Positions 44,535-51,850 of a stretch of DNA of 64,000 bases are shown here, piece by piece (position 1 is the stretch's first letter; every line of letters begins with the position of its first letter). The notes under the pieces are model-generated. The model was not told the DNA's origin. It was given only the letters and a program-made list of their open reading frames with translations, and searched no databases. The position numbers were made by a program, and so were the translations under genes. The stretch covers positions 186,001 to 250,000 of the forward strand of contig JACRPN010000012.1 of NCBI GenBank assembly GCA_016223145.1, in the 5' to 3' direction. This DNA comes from Armatimonadota bacterium (lineage in GTDB: Bacteria; Armatimonadota; Fimbriimonadia; Fimbriimonadales; Fimbriimonadaceae).

Positions 44535-45239
44535 ATGAAGCCATTGCGTTCGCTCTTGCCTATATCCTTGCTCCTGCTCAGCCTCGGGCTCGCCGAGGCC
44601 ACGCAGGACGCCTTCTCGATCGCCCGCAAAGTCAAGGCAGGCGCGACCGCCCGCTACAGCATGCAGATGTCGCTGACCTTCCAGGGCATCGAGGCCAAGG
44701 GCACCGCGACGCTGATCGAGAAGGTGGTGAAGGTGGAATCCGACGGCTCGTACCTGATCGAGCAGTCCACGACGGAAGGCAAGCTGGCGTTTCAGGGCCA
44801 AACGACCGCTTTGCCCAATTCGGTGGGCACCATGAAGTTCAAGGCTAATGGCGAGATCTTGGAGATCAACTCGCCGGAGCTCGACGAAGGCACGAGCCGC
44901 CGTGAGCACCTGACCCTGTTCGTGGCGCCGCCTCAGGGCGTGAAGACAGGGGAGAAGTGGTCGTTCGAAGTGAAAGCCTCAGCCCTAAACGCCAACACGC
45001 CGGGAAGGGCCGACTACGAGTGCCTGGGGATCGAAAAGCTGGAGGGCGCGGACGCAGTGGCGGTTCGGTTCAGCTACACCGAGACCAAGGGCGACTTTCC
45101 AGCAAGCTGCACCGGCAAGCTCTGGATATCGCCCGAGGATGGGACGCTCTTGAAAGGCGACTATGACTATAAGGCGGCGCCCCTGCCTGGGATCGGGCCC
45201 GTGGACATGAAGATGACGATGGCCCGGGTCAAGGCGTAA
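44535..45239 (+). CDS. Secreted protein of unknown function
   Basis: 234 residues with a signal peptide (MKPLRSLLPISLLLLSLGLAEA). The mature part is beta-rich: YSMQMSLTFQGIEAKGTATLIEKVV, GEILEINSPELDEG, FVAPPQGVKTGEKWSFEV, and the closing KLWISPEDGTLLKGDYDYKAAPLPG (read in parts). The pattern is that of bacterial proteins that look like soluble lipid-carrier or DUF6263-type repeats; I cannot place it further. Eleven bases separate its stop from the next gene, so they may form an operon. Confidence 0.7.
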   Translation: MKPLRSLLPISLLLLSLGLAEATQDAFSIARKVKAGATARYSMQMSLTFQGIEAKGTATLIEKVVKVESDGSYLIEQSTTEGKLAFQGQTTALPNSVGTMKFKANGEILEINSPELDEGTSRREHLTLFVAPPQGVKTGEKWSFEVKASALNANTPGRADYECLGIEKLEGADAVAVRFSYTETKGDFPASCTGKLWISPEDGTLLKGDYDYKAAPLPGIGPVDMKMTMARVKA

Positions 45240-45250
45240 CAGGAGGAGGC

Positions 45251-46633
45251 ATGCATCCAGCGCTTGAACTGGTGCGCGATGCATGCAGTGGGACCCCTTT
45301 TGAAGGCCACGTGTGGTTGGTGGGCGGCGCGGTGCGGGATGCCTTGCTTGGACTCCCAGAAGCCAAGGACCTTGACCTAGTCACCGATCTCGATGCTCTC
45401 AAACTCGCGGAGCACCTGGCCGCCAAGGGGCTTTCCGATCACCTTCCCGTGACTTATCCACGGTTCGGGACCGCAAAGGTGAGGATCGGCGGGGCCGACA
45501 TCGAGATCGTCACCGCGCGCAAAGAGAGCTACCGCTCGGTTTCGCGCAAGCCGAAAGTCGAAGCAGCGACGCTCCAAGAGGACGCCAGACGGCGAGATTT
45601 CACGGTCAACGCGCTGATGCAGGACCTTTGGAGCGGCGAGGTGCTCGACCTCTTGGGCAACTCCGTCGACGACCTCAAGGGCCGAGTTCTACGAACGCCC
45701 TTGGAGCCTGGCGCGACCTTCGAAGAGGACCCGCTGAGGATGCTCAGGGCCGTTCGGTTTCGCTGGCAGTTGGGTCTGGAGCCCGCAGAGGGCCTGGTTG
45801 AGGCCATCGAGAGGCATGCTCAGCGCCTAGCGATCATCAGCAGGGAGAGGGTTCAGGAGGAATTCAGGCGGATGCTTCTATTGCCCCAGACCTCCGAGTG
45901 CCTCCGGGCCCTGCTGGAGACGGGACTGCTGGCGCAGTTCGCGCCCGAGCTTTGCGCGCTCAGGGGCTTGGAGCAAGGGGTGTACCATCACCTGGACGCC
46001 TGGGACCACACGCTCGCGGTCCTGGATGGCGTGCCAACGGGGGACCTGGTTCTAAGGCTGGCGGCTCTGCTGCACGACGTCGCCAAACCCCTGACAAGGA
46101 CCGAGGACCCGACCGGACGCGTGCGCTTCTTGGGGCATGAGGCGCAGGGTGCGAAGGTCGCCGAGAGGGTTTTGCGCCGTCTCAAGTTCTCCAATTCGGT
46201 GATCGCTCCAGTTCGCACGCTGGTGGCCAACCACATGCGGCCCTCCTCCACCCTGCACTGGGGTTTGCCCGCCGCGCGCAGGCTGCGTCGAGACCTCGGC
46301 GGGGAACTTGAACGGCTGATGACGTTGGCCTGGGCGGATCGGCGAGCCCACGCTCCAGGGGCGGAAACGCTGGGCCTGGAGAGCCTTGAGCGCGTGCTGG
46401 GGGACCTCGAGGAAGCCGAGGAGCCAAGGGAGGAACTCTCCCCGTTGAGCGGCGAGGAGATCAAGACCGTGCTTGGCCTCCACGAGGGCCCTGAGGTTGG
46501 GAAGTGGAAGCGCTGGCTGGAAGATGAAGTCATCGAGGGACGGCTCCCTTCAGGCGATATCGATATGGCAAAGCGTGCGCTGCTCGGCCGAGTTAGGGCC
46601 CTCAAGCCCCCTTCTCCGGGCCAAAACACTTGA
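45251..46633 (+). CDS. CCA-adding tRNA nucleotidyltransferase/poly(A) polymerase family
   Basis: 460 residues. N-terminal class II nucleotidyltransferase head: GGAVRD (25-30), metal-binding D40-L-D42 in KDLDLVT, RRRDFTVNALM and EEDPLRMLRAVRF. It is followed by the neck/body helices and an HD domain (LAALLHDVAKPLTR, HEAQGAKVAERVLRRLKFS, LVANHMR). Such enzymes complete or repair the tRNA 3' CCA end, or add only A or CC in split systems; sequence alone does not decide. The start has AGGAGG 4 bases before it. Confidence 0.9.
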   Translation: MHPALELVRDACSGTPFEGHVWLVGGAVRDALLGLPEAKDLDLVTDLDALKLAEHLAAKGLSDHLPVTYPRFGTAKVRIGGADIEIVTARKESYRSVSRKPKVEAATLQEDARRRDFTVNALMQDLWSGEVLDLLGNSVDDLKGRVLRTPLEPGATFEEDPLRMLRAVRFRWQLGLEPAEGLVEAIERHAQRLAIISRERVQEEFRRMLLLPQTSECLRALLETGLLAQFAPELCALRGLEQGVYHHLDAWDHTLAVLDGVPTGDLVLRLAALLHDVAKPLTRTEDPTGRVRFLGHEAQGAKVAERVLRRLKFSNSVIAPVRTLVANHMRPSSTLHWGLPAARRLRRDLGGELERLMTLAWADRRAHAPGAETLGLESLERVLGDLEEAEEPREELSPLSGEEIKTVLGLHEGPEVGKWKRWLEDEVIEGRLPSGDIDMAKRALLGRVRALKPPSPGQNT

Positions 46634-46804
46634 CATCCGCACAAATACCTGCTTTCGCGGACCCCCGTATTCCTGACAGCGAAGCCTGCCTTTAGGGATT
46701 CCAAAGAACAGAAGGACGGAAGCCACGCTGGCTGGACCACCGAGGGTTGGTCCCAACGGAAGGAGCCGTCAGCCAACGTAGGTTTTGGCATCACGGAGGA
46801 TCAA

Positions 46805-48256
46805 ATGTCGTTTCGGGTTAACAATAACGTCGCGGCCATGAACGCGCTTCGCAACGTCAGCACGACTGGCGATGCGTTCGGCAAGTCCATGACCCGACTT
46901 TCCACGGGTCTGCGGATTACGTCGGCTGCCGATGATCCCGCTGGCCTGATCATCTCGGAGAACTTCCGCGCACAGATCGCGGGCATCGACCAGGCATTGC
47001 GCAACAACCAGGACGCGGTCAACTTCTCGAAGACCGCCGAAGGAGCGCTCGACGAGGTCAGCAGCCTGCTCAAGGACGCCCGCTCACTTGCGGTCGCGTC
47101 GTCCAACACGGGCGCTCTGAGCTCGACTCAAATCCAGGCGAACCAGAACCAGCTTGCGTCGATCGTGGCGTCGGTCACGCGTATTGCTGAGCAGACGCAG
47201 TTCGGCAGCAAGAAGCTGCTGGACGGCAGTTCCGGCGTGCAGGCCTCGATCACAAGCGCGGCCAACATTGCGCGGATGTACTTTGGCGGTTCGTTCAACA
47301 GCGCCGCCATCACGACCGACTCGTTGATCACCGTGTCTGTTTCAACGGCGGCGACCAGGGCGACCGTGACGGGCTCGACGCTCTTCACGAACGCGACGGA
47401 CACCGTCTCTGCCGGATCGTTCTCGATCAACGGCCGCACCTTCGTAACCAAGTCCACCAACACGGTTATGGATGTGGTCAACATGATCAACGCGGCCTCC
47501 GGAAGCACGGGCGTTGCTGCCGACTTCCAGAGTGGCACCGGCGTGATCTTGAGGGCCTCGAATTACGGTTCGGTCGGCAACTTCTCGATCAGCGACGCGA
47601 ACGGCGTCTTGAACACAGCGGGCACGACGAGCGCCACCGGCACCGACGGCGTGGCCAACGTCATCATCGACAGCAATGGCTCGACTTCGGGCGGCCTCGC
47701 CACCGTGGCCTTCACGGGCGGAAAGATGGGCGCCAACGGCCTTACGCTGACCGACGCGGTCGGCAACACGGTCTCGCTGAGCGAAGCGGGCAACGCGACC
47801 AGCAGCGCCTTCACGGCAGGCAACCTGAAGGTCGGCCAGACACAGTTCCAGATTGGAGCGAACTACGGCCAGACCAGCAGCCTTGCCCTTGGCAACTACG
47901 TGTCGACCGAACTCGGCAAAAACATCGTGTCGGGCTACACGCTGAACAACCTCGACCTAACGACCGCAAGCGGCGCTGCCGACGCGATCAAGGTCATCGA
48001 CGCAGCCATCAACGAGATCACCACGGCGCGGGGCACCATCGGTAACTTCAGCCGCAACGTTCTCGAGACGAACATGCGCTCTCTGGGCGTCACCCGAGAG
48101 AACCTCGCAGCGACCGAGTCGTCCATCCGCGACGTCGACGTGGCCGAGGAAATGACCAACTTCACGAAGTTGCAGATCCTGCAGCAGTCGGGTCTTGCGA
48201 TGCTCGCTCAGGCGAACAGCGCTCCGAGCTCCGTGCTCAGCCTGCTGCGCGGCTAA
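46805..48256 (+). CDS. fliC: Flagellin
   Basis: Filament subunit, 483 residues. Conserved N-terminal D0/D1: RVNNNVAAMNALRNVSTTG, RLSTGLRITSAADDPAGLIISE, RNNQDAVNFSKTAEGALDEVSSLL. Conserved C-terminal half: LGVTRENLAATESSIRDVDVAEEMTNFTKLQI (read in parts) ending LQQSGLAMLAQANSAPSSVLSLLRG. The variable centre (about 145-390) is Ser/Thr/Gly-rich and exposed. SD GGAGG lies 5 bases upstream. A strong terminator follows, so it is monocistronic. No other filament genes lie nearby; stator genes are at 36538-38465. Confidence 0.97.
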   Translation: MSFRVNNNVAAMNALRNVSTTGDAFGKSMTRLSTGLRITSAADDPAGLIISENFRAQIAGIDQALRNNQDAVNFSKTAEGALDEVSSLLKDARSLAVASSNTGALSSTQIQANQNQLASIVASVTRIAEQTQFGSKKLLDGSSGVQASITSAANIARMYFGGSFNSAAITTDSLITVSVSTAATRATVTGSTLFTNATDTVSAGSFSINGRTFVTKSTNTVMDVVNMINAASGSTGVAADFQSGTGVILRASNYGSVGNFSISDANGVLNTAGTTSATGTDGVANVIIDSNGSTSGGLATVAFTGGKMGANGLTLTDAVGNTVSLSEAGNATSSAFTAGNLKVGQTQFQIGANYGQTSSLALGNYVSTELGKNIVSGYTLNNLDLTTASGAADAIKVIDAAINEITTARGTIGNFSRNVLETNMRSLGVTRENLAATESSIRDVDVAEEMTNFTKLQILQQSGLAMLAQANSAPSSVLSLLRG

Positions 48257-48278
48257 TCTCGATAAGCTTCACGACGAC

Positions 48279-48316
48279 CCGGGCCCTGGAGATCCTCCAG
48301 GGCCCGGTTTTGTTTG
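48279..48316 (+). terminator. Strong intrinsic terminator of flagellin
   Basis: Perfect 12-base stem CCGGGCCCTGGA ... TCCAGGGCCCGG with a five-base loop, directly followed by TTTTGTTT. 22 bases after the flagellin stop. Confidence 0.92.
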
Positions 48317-48317
48317 T

Positions 48318-48440
48318 GAGGGGATGAGAGGGTATTAAGGTGGTCAGGTGGCCAGGTTTTCAGGCGTTAGGGCATTGGGGCGTCCGGGTGTTAGGACATT
48401 GGGGCGCTAGGTGTTCAGGTGTTCAGGTTGTCAGGTGGTC
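48318..48440. repeat. Microrepeats after flagellin, running into the next gene
   Basis: About 110 bases of ten-base words GTGTTCAGGT, GGTGGTCAGG, GGCATTGGGG and GTGTTAGG, the reverse complement of the words before ruvC. The last copies encode the C-terminal PPPDHLTT of the minus-strand membrane protein. Confidence 0.75.
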
Positions 48441-48998
48441 AGGGGGTGGAGTCTGCCGTTCACCCTTCACCCATTCCTCAATCCGTTGCTTCAGCTCCTT
48501 CGAAAACGCCCTGTTGCCCCACAACGTGCGCCTCTCTCGCGGCTCAATCAACAACCGGATCGGCGTTCCTTCCAGCACTCCCTCCACCGAAACCCACCGG
48601 CCCAGCCCGACCATCGAATGCACATTGGGCCGGAATCGCACCCCGTTGAGCGACTTGCGGTCGATCCGGATCTTCAGCGACTCGCCGAGAAACTCCAGCG
48701 CCGTCTCACCGAGCACCAGAAAGCCGACATCCTCATGGGGATCGAGGAGTCCCCGAAACGAGGGGCGCGCAACTCCGACGAACACATGCTGGGGCCTCGG
48801 CGAGAGCCTCCGCTGGAGTTCTGCCCTCATCTTCGCGTTCTCAAAGAGCCCGAGGGAGTTCATCAGCAGCCATCCGGCAACAGGCATCAGCGAGAAGACC
48901 CAAAGCGGTAAGCCGGACATTTGCTGCCGCTGGATCGCCAGCGCGAGCCCCACGACGCCAAAAGGCAGGGCTCCGAGAAGCGGCACAAGGTTTCCCAT
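48423..48998 (-). CDS. Membrane protein with PH-like domain, unknown function
   Basis: 191 residues from ATG 48998 (a GTG at 49049 would add 17 residues but leaves only 11 bases to the divergent gene). Two hydrophobic segments near the N-terminus (about 5-25 and 31-53: LVPLLGALPFGVVGLALAI, LPLWVFSLMPVAGWLLMNSL), then a soluble part with beta-strand periodicity (FVGVARPSFRGLLDPHEDVGFL, GRWVSVEGVLEGTPIRLLIEP) that resembles bacterial PH-like domains. The final residues come from repeat DNA. Function unknown. Confidence 0.65.
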   Translation of the reverse strand: MGNLVPLLGALPFGVVGLALAIQRQQMSGLPLWVFSLMPVAGWLLMNSLGLFENAKMRAELQRRLSPRPQHVFVGVARPSFRGLLDPHEDVGFLVLGETALEFLGESLKIRIDRKSLNGVRFRPNVHSMVGLGRWVSVEGVLEGTPIRLLIEPRERRTLWGNRAFSKELKQRIEEWVKGERQTPPPDHLTT

Positions 48999-49060
48999 CA
49001 ACTGGCGGCGGAAGCTCCAGACCTTTGGTGCCACGCAGGGATGATACACTTTGAGCCCAC

Positions 49061-51850
49061 ATGCCGAAGGGCTCCGTCCGCGTCATCCGGTGTCTTCCAA
49101 ACGCCCAATCCAGGCGGCGCGTGCTCCTTGACGCGGGAATGGGCGCGTTCTCGGCGATCACCTGTCTGTCGGATGGCTTGGGACGCCCGCTTTCGGAAGC
49201 CGCCGCCGAAACGGGAGCCGGCGAGTTTGTTTCGCTTTCTGAGCTCGCCGGCAGAGCGCTCGACGCCTCCGGAATCCCGCGCGGGAACGCGCTGGCCTCA
49301 GAGCGAGAGTCACTGGCTGCCCTCGCGGCGGTCTGTCGCAACCTGCCGGAGGACAGCCCATTCAAGGGTTCGTCCGCGTTCGCCGGGTTCCACCGGCGCC
49401 TGGATCGGACCCTTGTCGAACTCAGGCTGTGGAAGATCAGCGTGGAACAGCTTCTGGAACTCGCCAAGGGGGTCCCGCCACACCTGTCTGCCAAGCTGGG
49501 CAGCCTCGCCTGGCTCATGGAGAGCCAGGAAGGAGCACTCGAGCATCTTGGGAAGACCTTTGTGGAGAACAGGATCGCAAAGGGCCTGACCTCCTTCTTT
49601 GAGCCCTCGGCCTCCATTGGGCCGGTCTTGATTTTTGCGGGCTCGGACGATGCACCGCTCTACGCAGACTGGATGAAGTGGCTCGCACTGCAGGGGGTCG
49701 CGGTGACGGTGGTGGTGGACCACCAGGCGTCCTCGGCCCAGCTCTTCGAGGGAGCGCGGCGCCTGGAGTCCCTGTTCGCTGGCCATCCGAAGTCCGTCAA
49801 CGAAGGCAACCCTCTTTGTCGCAATCTGTTTGCGCCGCAACCGAGCATGGGCGCCGACTTTGAGGTCGAGATCTTCAGCGCAGCCGACCCGCTTGCCGAA
49901 GTCGAATGGGCTCTTCGACGGGTGAACGCCGCGCTTGCGGCGGGAACGTCGGCCTCTTCGATCGGTCTCTTTGGGCGGGACCTTTCGGCCTATGGCCCCA
50001 TGATCGAAGCCGCGGCAGATCGCTTCGGCGTTCCTGTGCGGCTCTCAAAGCGAATCCACCTCAGCCAGTCGGCGCTATGCAGGCTGCTGAGGGACGCCAC
50101 GCGGCAGACTCTAAAGCTTGGCGCGGACTCACAAAGGGGCCTTGAGACGACGAGCTACTGGCCCTCGGATTCGATAAGCGTTCGCTCGGAACTCGCGGCC
50201 TGGGCAGAGCGTGCTCCCACCGCCGCAGGGCTCTCCGAGTGGGTTGGCTGGTGGCGCGGCTGTCTGGACTTCGAGTGGGTGAGGCAGGCCCGGCAAACCC
50301 CCTCGATGACCCAGACCCGCGATGATCTCGCCGCTGCGGCTCTGGAAGAGGCGCTGTTGGTGCACGCAATGCTTGAGGGCCAGGGTCTGACCAGCCAGCT
50401 CGATGCCCAGCGGTTTCTGAGTCTGCTGAACGCCGCAGTGGACCAGGAAGAATGCGCCCTGCCCGCCCAAGGACAGGGCGTGTTAGCGACCAGCCGCCCC
50501 GACGAACTCGGGTCCCTGGATTCCCTGCTGGTGTTGGGGATGCTCGAAGGCGGTTTCCCGCGACGCAGGTCCGAGGACCCGATCCTGAGCGACTTTGATC
50601 GGCAAGCCATCAACGCGCTCCGCCCAGGAAAGCCCGAGCTTCCCGATTCCCATCGCGATGCGAGAGGCGAGCGAGACGTCTTGGTGCGGGTCTGCGCCGC
50701 CCCAAGCCGCCGCATCGCCTTCAGCTATCCGTTGACCGATGACGACCGCGACAACGTGCCGGCGTTCTATCTGGAGGAGATCACGCGCGCCATGGCTGGG
50801 CTGGTCGAGAGGGGAGATCACCCCAGGGCGCAGTTGACGCCCCCCATCGAGAATTGCGCGATCCAGGCGGATCGCGAGCTTTGCACCGCGCTCGACTCGC
50901 GTTCGCGGCCCGGGCCGCCGGCTGAGCTTTTCAGCGACCTCGCGAAGGCGGCGGTGGCGCCGTTGCTTGAGGATCCGCTGAGCCCCTCCGAGCTTCGAGA
51001 CGCCCTACATTGTGGGTTCAAGTCGGCGTTCCGTCGCGGGCTCAAGCTCGATCCCAAGCGGATGGGACTCACCTGGACGATCTTGCTCGCGCTTCCGCAG
51101 AGGGTGGGCTTGCCGGCGATCGCAGGCCCTGAAGAAGCCAAAGAGCGCCTGAAACACGCCCTCGAGGCGCAGGTGCTTGAACACGCGCATGAACTCTCTG
51201 AGGGCGACCTAAAGCTGCTTCGAATCTGGGGGAGCCGCCTCATCAAGGAGTGGGTCGGCCGGGAATTTGAGGCGCGGGAACTCTGGCAGAAGGACCCCGG
51301 GTCGGTCAGGCCCCACGCTGCCTTCGGCGAAGAGGGCCTGCGCGGCGAATTGCCACTGCCTGGAAGATCGCTTCGGCTGAGAGGGGCGGCCACGGCTCAG
51401 GCGACGATGGGGCCCTATGCGGTGGTTGAAATCCTAAACGCGCGTCGGTCGATCGCCGAAGCCAAGTCCGCTGAGGACCTGAGCGACGCGGACGCCATGG
51501 AGTTGGGCGTGTACTTGATGGCGCTCTGGGGTCAGCGGGCAGCCGTAGCCGCCGAGGTCGAATCGCTATCAGGCGACCGCACGCTCTTTGTGTTGCCACG
51601 ACGCTTGGAGCAGGAGTTGGCCGGGAAAGCCGCCTCTGGAATGAGGGTGGTGGACCTAGGTGAGCCCCGCTCGTTCCTTGGCAGGGTGAAAGACAACCTG
51701 AGCCTGGCTCTGGAGCGGATTGACGCGGGAGCCGTTGCCCCGTCGCCGGGCGACCATTGCAGCCGATGCGACTTTGCTGAGCTTTGCCGCAGCGCGCAAG
51801 GAAGCGGAGAAGAGGAGGGGGTGACCTTTGCGTCCGACGTCGAAGCTTAA
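49061..51850 (+). CDS. AddB-like protein with degenerate nuclease and helicase sites
   Basis: 929 residues, partner of the helicase that follows. AddB relatives have a helicase-like fold, a C-terminal PD-(D/E)XK nuclease and an Fe-S cluster bound by four cysteines. Here the Fe-S set is kept: C651 (LRDALHCGFKSAF) and C900-x2-C903-x5-C909 (HCSRCDFAELC). The nuclease motifs are not: where active enzymes have GRIDRvD, this has G775-A-A-T-A-Q780, and in place of the DYK element it has VVEILN (E790, no lysine). The N-terminus has no Walker A (CLPNAQSRRRVLL). The middle keeps AddB-like landmarks: LVLGMLEGGFPRRRSEDPILSD. It probably serves as a structural or DNA-binding partner. Overlaps the next gene by 23 bases. 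Confidence 0.8.
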   Translation: MPKGSVRVIRCLPNAQSRRRVLLDAGMGAFSAITCLSDGLGRPLSEAAAETGAGEFVSLSELAGRALDASGIPRGNALASERESLAALAAVCRNLPEDSPFKGSSAFAGFHRRLDRTLVELRLWKISVEQLLELAKGVPPHLSAKLGSLAWLMESQEGALEHLGKTFVENRIAKGLTSFFEPSASIGPVLIFAGSDDAPLYADWMKWLALQGVAVTVVVDHQASSAQLFEGARRLESLFAGHPKSVNEGNPLCRNLFAPQPSMGADFEVEIFSAADPLAEVEWALRRVNAALAAGTSASSIGLFGRDLSAYGPMIEAAADRFGVPVRLSKRIHLSQSALCRLLRDATRQTLKLGADSQRGLETTSYWPSDSISVRSELAAWAERAPTAAGLSEWVGWWRGCLDFEWVRQARQTPSMTQTRDDLAAAALEEALLVHAMLEGQGLTSQLDAQRFLSLLNAAVDQEECALPAQGQGVLATSRPDELGSLDSLLVLGMLEGGFPRRRSEDPILSDFDRQAINALRPGKPELPDSHRDARGERDVLVRVCAAPSRRIAFSYPLTDDDRDNVPAFYLEEITRAMAGLVERGDHPRAQLTPPIENCAIQADRELCTALDSRSRPGPPAELFSDLAKAAVAPLLEDPLSPSELRDALHCGFKSAFRRGLKLDPKRMGLTWTILLALPQRVGLPAIAGPEEAKERLKHALEAQVLEHAHELSEGDLKLLRIWGSRLIKEWVGREFEARELWQKDPGSVRPHAAFGEEGLRGELPLPGRSLRLRGAATAQATMGPYAVVEILNARRSIAEAKSAEDLSDADAMELGVYLMALWGQRAAVAAEVESLSGDRTLFVLPRRLEQELAGKAASGMRVVDLGEPRSFLGRVKDNLSLALERIDAGAVAPSPGDHCSRCDFAELCRSAQGSGEEEGVTFASDVEA

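Noticed and set aside
46630-46660. TTGACA as flagellin promoter
   Set aside because: It overlaps the stop of the preceding gene and has no -10 at the right distance. No convincing sigma-28 site (TAAA-N15-GCCGATAA) was seen either.
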